Made by a program: the position numbers and the translations under genes. Shown in pieces: positions 16,697-25,649 of a stretch of DNA of 64,000 bases (its first letter is position 1; the number at the start of each line of letters is the position of its first letter). The notes under the pieces are model-generated. The model was given only the letters and a program-made list of their open reading frames with translations. It was not told where the DNA came from and ran no database searches. The DNA is from Bdellovibrio bacteriovorus str. Tiberius (GTDB taxonomy: Bacteria > Bdellovibrionota > Bdellovibrionia > Bdellovibrionales > Bdellovibrionaceae), in the NCBI RefSeq assembly GCF_000317895.1, contig NC_019567.1, positions 992,001 to 1,056,000 of the forward strand, in the 5' to 3' direction.

Positions 16697-17839
16697 TTAC
16701 GGTTTGATCATCACGCCGATCATTCTGTACGGTTTTCCCTGTTTCGCGTATCGACGCGCTTTCGGGGAACTTAAGAATGAATTGTTTGAATAGAAATCGC
16801 TGACAAAACCACCGTTGTCACCCCAGTCCGTTTTGATCTGAACGTCACCGGATTCCTTCGTGCCATTATGATAGACGATCACAGCGCCTTTTGGAACATC
16901 CGCAGGACTTTTGATCATGTCGCGGTACTTCGGATTGTCCATCAGATTGATCATGCCCTGGGCTTTCAGATCACGAACCGCATCGCGGGCATGTCCCCCT
17001 GGAGGATAGCGATCAATCATGTCACCACCCATCAGGGCGCGTTTGACATAGCGGTAACAGTAGCTTGTCGAGCGGGAGCGTTTGTTTCTCAATCCATAGC
17101 GGATAGTGTCTTTGACTTCTTTGCCTTCAGAATAGCCCATGATCATCGGATCATTGGACCACTTCCCGGCAGCCGCATTCTTGGGAATTGATGCACTTGA
17201 AGAGCGGCTGACTTCTTTACTGACGTTCTCCAGGTTCTGCAGATTGCGCTGAACAGTTTCGCTGGGCTTGGTTGTCGAGCAGTCTTTACAAGTCGTGATA
17301 AAGCCACCCTCGGTTTGACGAGGATCCTTGTTCTTCGCCAGATTTGGATCGACGTCCGGCATTTGATTGGCTTTGACGCTTTCTTTGGTCGGAAGTGTAG
17401 GGCGGGCCTCGGTTCCTTCCACAGGCAGGCCTTCACCGTCACGGATCGCTCGGGAAGTCAGTGCCACTTCAGGATCTTGTACCTCAGAACCGTCTTTGTC
17501 TTTAAAGGCCAGCCAAGGATCTTTCTGAGAGAAATAAACCCAGACTTCATCACCGGCTTTGGCTTTGGTTTTACCTTCGCCCACTTTCGTGATGCGAACT
17601 TTAACACCATAGGAACCGGTGCGTTTCAATTTGCGGGTTTCAAGGACAGTTCCTTCAGAGTCTTTCGGAACGACAGACACCACGTTTTTGGCTTTGCCGC
17701 GGAAATCAACCGATGAACGAGCATTCAGGTCTCCAGAGAAGACCACGTCCTGCAGTTCTTGGGGAATGTCAGCCAGCGCTGTGCTTCCCACAAGAACAAG
17801 AGCCATTGTGATGCGAATTGCTCGACTCAATAAATTCAA
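16697..17839 (-). CDS. Secreted SH3-like plus CHAP/NlpC-like domain protein
   Basis: The 380-residue protein has a signal peptide (cleavage near ALA, residue 23), then an SH3-like domain (about 33-115) with VWVYFSQKDPWLAF. A long linker follows, containing a CxxC at 184-187. The C-terminal domain (about 250-380) resembles cysteine peptidase/amidase folds acting on peptidoglycan: SYCYRYVKRAL with Cys261, KGAVIVYHNG, and GDVQIKTDWG. In related proteins the strand corresponding to GDVQIKT carries the catalytic His (GHVxI); here that position is Asp332. It may therefore be inactive or use another His, such as His324. A cell-wall-binding or wall-remodelling role is inferred. Confidence 0.65.
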   Translation of the reverse strand: MNLLSRAIRITMALVLVGSTALADIPQELQDVVFSGDLNARSSVDFRGKAKNVVSVVPKDSEGTVLETRKLKRTGSYGVKVRITKVGEGKTKAKAGDEVWVYFSQKDPWLAFKDKDGSEVQDPEVALTSRAIRDGEGLPVEGTEARPTLPTKESVKANQMPDVDPNLAKNKDPRQTEGGFITTCKDCSTTKPSETVQRNLQNLENVSKEVSRSSSASIPKNAAAGKWSNDPMIMGYSEGKEVKDTIRYGLRNKRSRSTSYCYRYVKRALMGGDMIDRYPPGGHARDAVRDLKAQGMINLMDNPKYRDMIKSPADVPKGAVIVYHNGTKESGDVQIKTDWGDNGGFVSDFYSNNSFLSSPKARRYAKQGKPYRMIGVMIKP

Positions 17840-18179
17840 ATTGATACTCCTTAGGGGCTCTTCGGTCTTCTGTCCAAAAGGTGAAGCCTGAACCCGGGAA
17901 ACAAGTCGAAGGTCTGGTCTAAATCACAGATTGTTAATGAAAGTACGTTCTGGGGATGAATTCATGGTGTCTTACTCTGAGATACCTTTCTGATGGTGTA
18001 TGAAGATATTCAGAGCAAAGCTTCAATATTTGTACCGCGTATAAAGTGGGTGTGATGAAGCTGACAGGGGATCCACTGTCAGGGTGGATGAAATCGTACA
18101 GAAGATTTTCAGGGGTGGTTTCCCGATGCGAAACGCGAATAAAAAAAAGGGGGATCAAGTGATCCCCTTTTTGAAGGTG
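17840..18179. other. 340-bp intergenic region
   Basis: It holds the start region of the minus-strand gene ending at 17839 and the asnS terminator at the other end. A 7-bp inverted repeat, CTGACAG at 18061-18067 with CTGTCAG at 18076-18082, is a possible operator or hairpin. I see no convincing coding sequence; a 74-codon minus-strand frame in it has no ribosome site or family character. Confidence 0.5.
18142..18170 (-). terminator. Intrinsic terminator of asnS
   Basis: GGGGATC and GATCCCC (18150-18156 with 18161-18167) form the stem. On the minus strand the hairpin is followed by eight T residues, directly after the asnS stop codon. Confidence 0.8.
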
Positions 18180-19571
18180 CTAGAACAAAGCGTTCTTCGG
18201 TGTGCGCGGGAATGGAATCACGTCGCGGATATTTCCCATTCCAGTCACGTACATCAACATACGTTCGAAGCCCAGGCCGTATCCCGCGTGCGGGAACGTG
18301 CCGTAGCGGCGCAGATCCGTATAGAAGGAATATTCTTCCGGATGCAAGCCGACTTGTTTCATGCGGGATTCCAGCTTTTCGATATTGTCTTCACGCTGGG
18401 ATCCGCCGATGATTTCGCCGATGCCCGGTGCCAGCAAGTCCATTGCACGAACAGTTTTGCCGTCTTCGTTCATCTTCATATAGAAAGCTTTGATGTCTTT
18501 TGGATAGTCGGTCACAAACACCGGCTTTTTGAAGTGCTCTTCAGCCAGGTAACGTTCGTGTTCAGACTGCATGTCGATGCCCCACTGAACCGGGTACTCG
18601 AATTTCTTGCCGCATTTTAGCAGAATGTCGATGGCTTCAGTGTAAGTCACACGTCCGAAGTCGTTATTCAGAACGTTGTTCAGTTTGTCGAACAGACCTT
18701 TTTCGACGAACTGGTTGAAGAATTCCATTTCTTCCGGACATTGTTCCATCACGTAGCGGATGATGTATTTGATCATGTCTTCAGCCAGTTCCATGTTCGC
18801 CGTCAGATCGGCAAAAGCGATCTCGGGCTCGATCATCCAGAACTCTGCCGCGTGGCGGGAGGTGTTGGAGTTTTCCGCACGGAAAGTCGGTCCGAACGTG
18901 TAGATGTTACGGAAAGCCGCACAGAAGGTTTCGCCGTTCAGCTGACCTGATACAGTCAGGTTGGTTTCTTTGCCGAAGAAGTCCTGGCTGGCATCAATGC
19001 TGCCGTCTTCTTTGCGCGGTGGTTTGTCCAGTTTCAGTGTTGTTACGCGGAACATTTCACCCGCACCTTCAGCGTCAGATCCCGTGATGATCGGAGTGTT
19101 CACATAGACAAAGTTTTGTTCGTTGAAGAACTTGTGGATCGCATAAGCCAATACAGAGCGCACGCGGAAGACCGCGCTGAATGTGTTGGTGCGTGGGCGA
19201 AGATGCGCGATCTCACGCAGGAATTCCATGCTGTGACGTTTGTTTTGCAGCGGGTATTCAAGATCCGCTTTTTGCACGATCTCGATTTTGGAAGCCATCA
19301 CTTCAAAGCTTTGGCCTGCACCCTGGGATTTTACAACTTTGCCTATGACCAGTACGGAACTGGAAATGGAAAGAGCGGCAACGTCAGCAAAGTTTGAAAG
19401 ATTATTATCAAAAACCACCTGCACACCTTTGAAGAAGGTGCCGTCATTCAGTTCGATGAAGCCGAAATTCTTTTGGTCGCGGATTTTGCGAACCCATCCG
19501 GAAAGATAGATTTCTTTGTCCAGATGCTTTTCTGTTTCTCTGAATAGCGATTTTACGAGCGTGGTTTTCAT
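18180..19571 (-). CDS. asnS: Asparaginyl-tRNA synthetase
   Basis: Charges tRNA-Asn with asparagine. The 463-residue class II synthetase has an N-terminal OB fold ([23 protein letters not shown]), class II motif 2 in [28 protein letters not shown]-type sequence and motif 3 in [13 protein letters not shown]. The [11 protein letters not shown] signature fits AsnRS rather than AspRS. The ATG at 19571 has an AAAGGG site; 43 extra upstream codons in frame lack family character. It is a single-gene unit with its own terminator. Confidence 0.95.
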   Translation of the reverse strand: MKTTLVKSLFRETEKHLDKEIYLSGWVRKIRDQKNFGFIELNDGTFFKGVQVVFDNNLSNFADVAALSISSSVLVIGKVVKSQGAGQSFEVMASKIEIVQKADLEYPLQNKRHSMEFLREIAHLRPRTNTFSAVFRVRSVLAYAIHKFFNEQNFVYVNTPIITGSDAEGAGEMFRVTTLKLDKPPRKEDGSIDASQDFFGKETNLTVSGQLNGETFCAAFRNIYTFGPTFRAENSNTSRHAAEFWMIEPEIAFADLTANMELAEDMIKYIIRYVMEQCPEEMEFFNQFVEKGLFDKLNNVLNNDFGRVTYTEAIDILLKCGKKFEYPVQWGIDMQSEHERYLAEEHFKKPVFVTDYPKDIKAFYMKMNEDGKTVRAMDLLAPGIGEIIGGSQREDNIEKLESRMKQVGLHPEEYSFYTDLRRYGTFPHAGYGLGFERMLMYVTGMGNIRDVIPFPRTPKNALF

Positions 19572-19801
19572 AGGGACCCTTTCAACAGTCCGATTAAAAT
19601 ATCGTTCTTTCGCATGCTTGTCCAAGATTGATGCGACTACGTGATGTCCGCTCGGGATGCCTGGAACAGGCCTCAAATTGCGCATAACGCGAAAAGTCAT
19701 TAGTCATTTTGTGACGTCATTTCAATAGCTTAAATTGAGACCGCCCCTTGCTGGGGTCTGTGGACGGGCCTAAGATGAATGGAACTTCCAAAGGAGCACG
19801 T

Positions 19802-20053
19802 ATGTCGGACTCTACACACTTTCGTCGCTGCCACCGCTGTGACACTGTCAACTCGGCTGACGGGGAGCTGGTGACGACCTGTGAATGCTGTGGAAAGCAC
19901 CTTGCACCCTTCTATTTTTTCGACGAGAGTAGGGCCATGGGCATGACCGATTCGAACTTTTACTCCAGCCTTGGAGTGCGGGTTTCGTCCGGACTTTTGC
20001 CTCATAAAGAGTATCCTCCGGTGTGGGGATTAACTGTGTATTGGGAGCCCTGA
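19802..20053 (+). CDS. Small zinc-ribbon protein
   Basis: An 83-residue cytoplasmic protein with two Cys pairs, CHRC and CECC, spaced like a rubredoxin-type zinc ribbon (Cys residues around 10-33). An aromatic C-terminal half follows. The ATG at 19802 has an AAAGGAG site. It lies 6 bp before the threonine ammonia-lyase gene and is likely co-transcribed. The function is unknown. Confidence 0.75.
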   Translation: MSDSTHFRRCHRCDTVNSADGELVTTCECCGKHLAPFYFFDESRAMGMTDSNFYSSLGVRVSSGLLPHKEYPPVWGLTVYWEP

Positions 20054-20059
20054 TCCAAA

Positions 20060-21271
20060 ATGAAAGTCAGCTTTGCAGACATCCAAAAAGCCCGTGAACT
20101 TCTGAAAGACATCATCTGTCCAACCGAGATGAGTCATTCCATCAGCGCCAGCAACCTGCTTAAAAGCGAAGTGTACCTGAAGTTCGAAAACACTCAGCGC
20201 ACCGGCAGTTTTAAATTCCGCGGGGCCTATAACAAAATTTCCAACCTGACAGCCGACGAAAAAGCCCGCGGTGTGGTGGCAAGCTCTGCCGGGAATCATG
20301 CTCAAGGGGTGGCGCTTTCAGCAAAACTGGCCGGGGTGAAATCCACCATCGTGATGCCGGAAACAGCCTCTATCAGCAAAGCCTCCGCGACCCGTGATTA
20401 CGGCGCGAACGTGGTGCTGAAAGGCGAGATTTACGACGAGGCTTTCGAACACGCCCAGAAACTTGAAAAAGAACACGGCTATACATTCGTGCATCCTTAT
20501 CAGGATCCACACGTCATTGCAGGTCAGGGGACCATCGGCATCGAGATCCTGGAAAAGGTTCCGGATTTGGACACGGTGATTGTGCCCATCGGTGGTGGTG
20601 GTCTGATCAGTGGTGTCGCGTTGGCGGTGAAAGCCATCAATCCAAAGATCCGCGTGATCGGGGTGCAAAGTGACCGTTCTCCGGGGATGGCGCATCTTTA
20701 TAACAAGCAGCCTTTGTCCCAGATCAAACGTGCCGCTACTATTGCTGACGGTATTGCGATCAAAAATCCGTCTCAGGTGATGCTGGACAGTTTCATTTCC
20801 AAGTATGTCGATCAAGTGGTGACCGTCAGTGATGACGAGATCGCTGAAGCCGTGGTGTTCCTGATGGAAAGAGCCAAAACCGTGGCCGAAGGTTCTGGTG
20901 CCGCGGCGATGGCCGCGGCCATGTCCCGCGGACTGGATCTGGGTAAAAAGACGTGTGTGATTATCAGCGGTGGCAATATTGATTTGAATATCGTTTCCAA
21001 GATTATCGACCGTGGTCAGATTCTGCGCGGACGTCTGTGTGAGTTGTCCGTGATCGTGGATGACCTGCCGGGGAACTTGAGTCGTTTGACTCAGGCGATT
21101 GCTTCACAAAAAGCCAATATCCTGGAAGTGCGTCACGACCGAGTGTCGAAGGGGCTTTCACTGCGTGAAACCCGCATCGACTTCGTTCTAGAGACTACGA
21201 GCATTGAACATGTTGAACGGATTAAGCGGGCTCTTGAGGAAACTGGAGCCAAGGTTGTCCAAAGCACCTAA
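20060..21271 (+). CDS. ilvA: Threonine ammonia-lyase with one ACT domain
   Basis: A PLP enzyme converting threonine to 2-oxobutanoate and ammonia. The 403-residue protein has the PLP Lys in TGSFKFRGAYNK (Lys52), SAGNHAQG, the Gly-rich phosphate loop IGGGGLISG, and SGGNIDLN near the end of the catalytic domain. A single C-terminal ACT domain (about 330-403) starts at LCELSVIVDDLPGNL. This ~400-residue form lies between catabolic TdcB (no ACT) and classical IlvA (two ACT-like repeats), so it could be biosynthetic or degradative. No other branched-chain genes are nearby. Its last 84 bp overlap the convergent gene at 21188. Confidence 0.88.
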   Translation: MKVSFADIQKARELLKDIICPTEMSHSISASNLLKSEVYLKFENTQRTGSFKFRGAYNKISNLTADEKARGVVASSAGNHAQGVALSAKLAGVKSTIVMPETASISKASATRDYGANVVLKGEIYDEAFEHAQKLEKEHGYTFVHPYQDPHVIAGQGTIGIEILEKVPDLDTVIVPIGGGGLISGVALAVKAINPKIRVIGVQSDRSPGMAHLYNKQPLSQIKRAATIADGIAIKNPSQVMLDSFISKYVDQVVTVSDDEIAEAVVFLMERAKTVAEGSGAAAMAAAMSRGLDLGKKTCVIISGGNIDLNIVSKIIDRGQILRGRLCELSVIVDDLPGNLSRLTQAIASQKANILEVRHDRVSKGLSLRETRIDFVLETTSIEHVERIKRALEETGAKVVQST

Positions 21272-22066
21272 AGAAATGCCGGAGGACTGTTCCCAGTCCT
21301 TCAGGTTGTATTTTTGAAGAATCCGCTGCAGCTCTCCGCTGCGGCGAAGTTCCTCCACCCCACGAGTCAGAATTTCTGCGTATTCCTGAGACTTCGGATT
21401 GTTTGGCGAAAAAGAGATGTAAAGCGCCGGATCGTGATTTTCAACCCAGCCACCCACTTTCATATTTTCCATCGTGATCTTTGCTGACACGGACGTGTAC
21501 TGCAGCACCACCGGATTTTCGATAAACCCATCCAGGCGTCCGGCCTGCATCATGCGAATAACCTGCTCCAGCGGGCGGTCCCCGGAAAACGGAATGAACG
21601 AACGATGGCGGGAACGGATCAGATTGTCGACGCTGTCACCATAGGTGTAGCCATTGATCACGCCGATCTTCATGCCCTGCAAAGACGGGCGGCCCTTGTA
21701 AGTCCATGTTGAATTTTTAGGAACGAAGTAGGCATTTTTCATGATGCCCAGGGATTTCTTGGGATAGATAAAGTCCGGCGCATCCACCACACTGCAACCC
21801 ATCAGGCCCTGCACGCGGTTGCTGCGGGTGTCTTTGATGGCGCGCACCCAGTTGGAAAGTTTCACCTGCACTTTGTGGCCGTGTTTTTCAAAGACCGTGC
21901 GGGCGATTTCGACCATATAACCGGGAGTTTCAGAATCAGGATTGCATACGTAAGGGCACCAGAAGTCAGAACGGAAGGAAATCACGTCAGCACGGGCGCG
22001 CGCGGACGCGAAGACAGTTACTGACAGAATCAATGCGACAAGTGCTTGTTGAATTCTCAGGTTCAT
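21188..22066 (-). CDS. Periplasmic amino-acid-type solute-binding protein (SBP family 3)
   Basis: A 292-residue secreted protein with a signal peptide (about 1-27). Family-3 features are VISFRSDFWCPYVCNPDSETPGYMVEIARTVFEKHG at the start and GRLDGFIENPVVLQY in the hinge region. The SGELQRILQKYNL segment comes near the end. No permease or ATPase genes adjoin it, so it may be an orphan sensor or binding protein, or work with a distant transporter. Two Cys in the ligand-cleft strand are unusual. Its 3' end lies inside the ilvA coding region on the opposite strand. Confidence 0.82.
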   Translation of the reverse strand: MNLRIQQALVALILSVTVFASARARADVISFRSDFWCPYVCNPDSETPGYMVEIARTVFEKHGHKVQVKLSNWVRAIKDTRSNRVQGLMGCSVVDAPDFIYPKKSLGIMKNAYFVPKNSTWTYKGRPSLQGMKIGVINGYTYGDSVDNLIRSRHRSFIPFSGDRPLEQVIRMMQAGRLDGFIENPVVLQYTSVSAKITMENMKVGGWVENHDPALYISFSPNNPKSQEYAEILTRGVEELRRSGELQRILQKYNLKDWEQSSGISLGALDNLGSSFLKSPLNPFNMFNARSL

Positions 22067-22155
22067 AAGGCCCCTCTCCTTACTTACTCTTATGCAATAC
22101 TGTGCGGCTTCACAAGTTGCACGGAGAAAAGAAGGACCTTTCTGATATGTAACCT

Positions 22156-22758
22156 TTACTGTTTGAATTCGATTTTACGTTCGAAGTGGCAGGTGTATCC
22201 GCCAGGATTCTTTTGTAAATAATCCTGATGATATTCTTCGGCAGACCAAAAATCGGCAGCTTTGACGATTTGGGTGACCACGGGGCTTTTCCAAGCTCCT
22301 GATTTGTCCACGCGAGCTCTTACAATTTCTGCCTCATCTTTTTGTTTGTCAGAGGTATAGAAAATGGCACTGCGGTACTGGGTCCCGATGTCATTGCCTT
22401 GACGGTTGGTCGTCGTCGGATCGTGAATCTTATAGAAATAAAGCAGCAGATCCTGATAGGTGATCTTTTCAGGATTGAAGGTGATCTTCACAGTTTCGGC
22501 GTGATTGGTGGTGCCGGTTTTTACAAGATTGTAGTTGGCGTTTTTGGTGTCGCCGCCCATGTAACCGACTTCAGTTTGAGTGACACCGGGAAGTTTGCGC
22601 AGCAAATCTTCCATGCCCCAAAAACAGCCGCCGGCCAGATAAGCCACTTCAGACGTGCTCACGGTGGTTCCTTTCTTGGCAGACTTGGTCGCTTTGGCCT
22701 CAGAGTTGAGGCCCACTAATAATCCCAATGCTGCGAAAAACATAAAAAGGTGTTTCAT
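22156..22758 (-). CDS. msrA: Secreted peptide-methionine (S)-S-oxide reductase
   Basis: MsrA reduces methionine S-sulfoxide in proteins. The 200-residue chain begins with a signal peptide (about 1-23), so it should act in the periplasm. The catalytic motif GGCFWGMEDLLRKLPGV is followed by VGYMGG, NYNLVKTGTTNHAETVKI and the AEEYHQDY motif. A further Cys lies near the C-terminus in GYTCHF and could resolve the sulfenic acid. No MsrB partner is adjacent. Repair of oxidised envelope or secreted proteins is the likely role. Confidence 0.93.
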   Translation of the reverse strand: MKHLFMFFAALGLLVGLNSEAKATKSAKKGTTVSTSEVAYLAGGCFWGMEDLLRKLPGVTQTEVGYMGGDTKNANYNLVKTGTTNHAETVKITFNPEKITYQDLLLYFYKIHDPTTTNRQGNDIGTQYRSAIFYTSDKQKDEAEIVRARVDKSGAWKSPVVTQIVKAADFWSAEEYHQDYLQKNPGGYTCHFERKIEFKQ

Positions 22759-22804
22759 GCCTGATATGTTAACACCGACAAAGGACTCTCGCTAGAGTCC
22801 TTTG

Positions 22805-24205
22805 TTATTCCGCACGACCGTAGCCGCCACCTGAACCAGAACACAGGGTCAGGACGTCTTTGACAGCAAACTTTTGCTGTCCCAGAACGGGAAGAGTCTT
22901 TGCAACTTCACCTTGTTCCAGGGTGACTTCGGCTGGATCGCCATGGCTGCAGGTTTTCAGCAGACGGGGACGGTGCAAAGTCAGGTCGGTCATCCAGGTG
23001 GCGGAAAGATCCCCGCACACCTCGATCTTCATGACAACACCACGGCCACCGCTGAATTTGCCTTTGCCACCGTTAGAGTGACGCTGATCCACGCGCAGAA
23101 CCTTGATCGGGAAATCACGTTCAAGTTGTTCCAAAGAAAGTGTGTCCATCTGAGCACTGACGCCATCACGGGACGCTTTCGCGCCTTCACCGCCGGGCAA
23201 AGTCAAAAGCGCATGTTTGCTGCCAGCTTGCAGATCAAACTGCAAGGCACAGTGACTGCCCACAGAGGATTCCTGTTTGTGGTGAATCTGCGCCAGCGCC
23301 AGTTCAATAGCTGTTTGCAAAGCCGCGACCCCACAGGTCATGCCTTTGAAGGTTGGAGCCGGATATTTACCCACCAGCCAGCAGCCGGAAGGTTTGGTGA
23401 TTTGCAAAATAGAGAACGATCCCGAGTTAGCCAGATCCGTGAAGCCGTAATGACGGCTCAAAGCATGGAAGCAGGCGCCATAGGTTGCAGATTCAGTCAT
23501 GGAAACTGTTTTTGCCGCCGTCGTGCCGCTGAAATCCAAAGAGATTTTACCATCCTGGATTTCCATATTCAGACGCAGCAGTTCGCCGCTGTCCAAAACC
23601 ACATCGACGCGCGCTTCGCCCGAAGCGCTTTCAGAAATCTTTTTCGTCGCGGCTTTTTTAGAAATGCGCAGGTAATCTTCGATCAGTTCGCCGGTCACCG
23701 TGAAACCAGTCAGCTCGATGGCGTCGACCAGTTTTTTTGCTCCTGCAGTCAGGTCCGCCACTTGGGCTTTCAGCCAAGGCACAAAATCAGCAGGGCAGGC
23801 CGGGTGTGCCTGCATGGCAGCCAGAATCATTTCATTCAGCTGGTTTTTCTGACGAAGTGGTGTCGGCGGAATGCGCAGGCCTTCTTCTTCGATGGATTTA
23901 ACGATTTTTACCTGCGTGTCCAAAGGACGGCGCGAAACCCACAAAAGGTCTTCTGAAACCGCCATCACAAAAGTCATTTCGGACAACAGGCTGCCGCCAC
24001 TGTAAGGGTCATTCAAAAGGGCGATGTCGCCTTCCTGCAGTTTTAGATATTTCGCGGCAGTGGTGGCCGCCGTTGTCAGCGTGCCATAGGTCACCGGCTG
24101 CTGACCGCGCACACCCAGGACGTCTCCATCCAAAGTCATCAGTGCGGATTCACCCACCAGAAATTGATTCAGCAAGGAATGCAAAAGTTCGATTTGATAG
24201 TTCAT
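22805..24205 (-). CDS. Hydantoinase B/oxoprolinase-family protein
   Basis: The 466-residue protein belongs to the HyuB family, the metal-dependent subunit of N-methylhydantoinase and 5-oxoprolinase enzymes that open cyclic imides with ATP supplied by HyuA. Features: LNDPYSGG near the start, a central FSGTTA strand, and a C-terminal HSNGGKGKFSGGRGVVMKIEV and GSGGGYG. It is shorter than typical HyuB (around 510-570 residues). The ATG at 24205 has an AAGGAG site and overlaps the upstream HyuA-like gene by 4 bp (ATGA), indicating translational coupling. Confidence 0.8.
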   Translation of the reverse strand: MNYQIELLHSLLNQFLVGESALMTLDGDVLGVRGQQPVTYGTLTTAATTAAKYLKLQEGDIALLNDPYSGGSLLSEMTFVMAVSEDLLWVSRRPLDTQVKIVKSIEEEGLRIPPTPLRQKNQLNEMILAAMQAHPACPADFVPWLKAQVADLTAGAKKLVDAIELTGFTVTGELIEDYLRISKKAATKKISESASGEARVDVVLDSGELLRLNMEIQDGKISLDFSGTTAAKTVSMTESATYGACFHALSRHYGFTDLANSGSFSILQITKPSGCWLVGKYPAPTFKGMTCGVAALQTAIELALAQIHHKQESSVGSHCALQFDLQAGSKHALLTLPGGEGAKASRDGVSAQMDTLSLEQLERDFPIKVLRVDQRHSNGGKGKFSGGRGVVMKIEVCGDLSATWMTDLTLHRPRLLKTCSHGDPAEVTLEQGEVAKTLPVLGQQKFAVKDVLTLCSGSGGGYGRAE

Positions 24206-25554
24206 TTGGACTCCTTCAGGGCTTTCATGCCCCACAGGGCCGTGGCGGCGGATTCGCAGAATTCATCAGCGGCAACCGTGGTGTGCGGATCTTTTTTGAA
24301 GATATTGGCAAACAGCGCTGCCAAAGGACCCGTTACCAATAATTTTTGCTGATCACGCTGCAGGAAAGATTCCACCGCAAGTCTTTGCACAGACAGGCTT
24401 TGCAGTTCTTTGGTCAGATGATTGAAGTCGTTGTCTTTGAAGGTGCTGATTTTGGAAAGGGTCAAAAGCGCTGTTTTAAAGCGCTGAATCCCTTGAGCAG
24501 AAACGCGGTCCTCAAGACCTTCCAGTTTGGAAAGTTTTGGATTTTCAGACCACAGATCCAAAAGACTCATTTTTTGCCCACGACCCAGGAACATCGGTCC
24601 TGGCTCCCAGCCTTCTTCCTGAGTCAGGAAGTCAAAGCGTTCAAAGGTGTTCAAGCCGATTCCCAGCGTGGGCTGGACGCCCAGATTTTTTACTTTCAAG
24701 TGGCGCACTTCCACCGGACCCCAGCAGCTGTTCCACTGTTCCGCCCAGCGGGTGGGGGAAATCAAAGTGAAATACTCAAGGCCCAGATACAAAACATCTT
24801 TGCCCGAAGCTTTGTTCCAAAGCCCCAGAGCCGTGGACGCGGCAAACTGACTGCTGATTTCTTTTCCGGTTTCATCCTGGAAAAGTTCACCGCTGGCATC
24901 AAGGAAGTGAATGTCATTTTTATCAAGCGCGGCCTCAAGGCCCGCATAGACGTCTTTTTTCAGGTCAGCGAAAACACCGGAAAGGGTGGCGTTCAAAGCA
25001 TTCTGAGTCCAGCGCGTGACTTCGTGAGGATTGTCGGTGCTTGCCGGAGCAAACACTTCAATGCCTTTTTCGCTGAAGAATTTGGTCGCCGCATTCAAGT
25101 GCGCCGGATTGGTCGCAGAGTGCAGCAGGTTCAGGCAGACTTTCTTGCAGCTCATCAGCTCAAGTTTTGCGGCAATCGCTTCCAGTTCTTCGGTTTGCAG
25201 GGGGGTTTCAACGGTGCCATCGGCGCGCACGCGTTCACGCAGGGCAAATTGCAGATCCTTGCTGGTCAGCGCTGCGGGAGTTCCGCAAAGATCCAGCCAG
25301 TGCTCCAGGCCTTCTGTGCTGACGTGGGCCACAGCGCCGCTTAGTTTATAGTCCAAAAGTTTTTTGGGAACGCGCAGGCTGACAAAGGCCTTCTGGATTT
25401 TTCCATGGGGCGCGATGAACTGGATCAGTGAGGATTTAAGGCTTTCACGAGAGTGAAATACTCTTTTTTGCGCAAGGGGACTGGAGTCTGACAGGAGTGA
25501 GAATTCGGCGAAGGATTCACCGACGCTCACACCGAGCACGAGGCTGTTTTGCAT
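24202..25554 (-). CDS. Degenerate HyuA-like (hydantoinase A/oxoprolinase) protein
   Basis: A 450-residue cytoplasmic protein assigned to the HyuA group mainly from its overlap and coupling with the HyuB-like gene. Weak similarity supports this: an ERVRADGTVETPL segment recalls HyuA sequences, and GLGVQPTLGIGLN-like sequence lies in the C-terminal half. HyuA proteins normally have about 650-700 residues and start with VGVDIGGTFTD, the first phosphate loop of the ASKHA ATPase fold. Here the corresponding N-terminus reads LVLGVSVGESFAEF, losing the key Asp, Gly and Thr residues. ATP hydrolysis is therefore doubtful. It is divergent from hisC. Confidence 0.55.
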   Translation of the reverse strand: MQNSLVLGVSVGESFAEFSLLSDSSPLAQKRVFHSRESLKSSLIQFIAPHGKIQKAFVSLRVPKKLLDYKLSGAVAHVSTEGLEHWLDLCGTPAALTSKDLQFALRERVRADGTVETPLQTEELEAIAAKLELMSCKKVCLNLLHSATNPAHLNAATKFFSEKGIEVFAPASTDNPHEVTRWTQNALNATLSGVFADLKKDVYAGLEAALDKNDIHFLDASGELFQDETGKEISSQFAASTALGLWNKASGKDVLYLGLEYFTLISPTRWAEQWNSCWGPVEVRHLKVKNLGVQPTLGIGLNTFERFDFLTQEEGWEPGPMFLGRGQKMSLLDLWSENPKLSKLEGLEDRVSAQGIQRFKTALLTLSKISTFKDNDFNHLTKELQSLSVQRLAVESFLQRDQQKLLVTGPLAALFANIFKKDPHTTVAADEFCESAATALWGMKALKESK

Positions 25555-25649
25555 TTTCGAACGCTCTCTATTGAATTTGCACTGGAATGTTGTTAAGTCT
25601 TAGTCGGACAGGTATAGCAAAGTATTCTCTCTAAGAAAAGGATTCTAAA

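Noticed and set aside
17934-18158. 74-codon minus-strand frame in the intergenic region
   Set aside because: No ribosome site, no family character, and it runs upstream of an independent gene start.
22874-25344. Two long plus-strand frames of 360 and 332 codons
   Set aside because: Both are opposite the HyuB/HyuA-like genes, which show family motifs and coupled starts; the plus frames show none.
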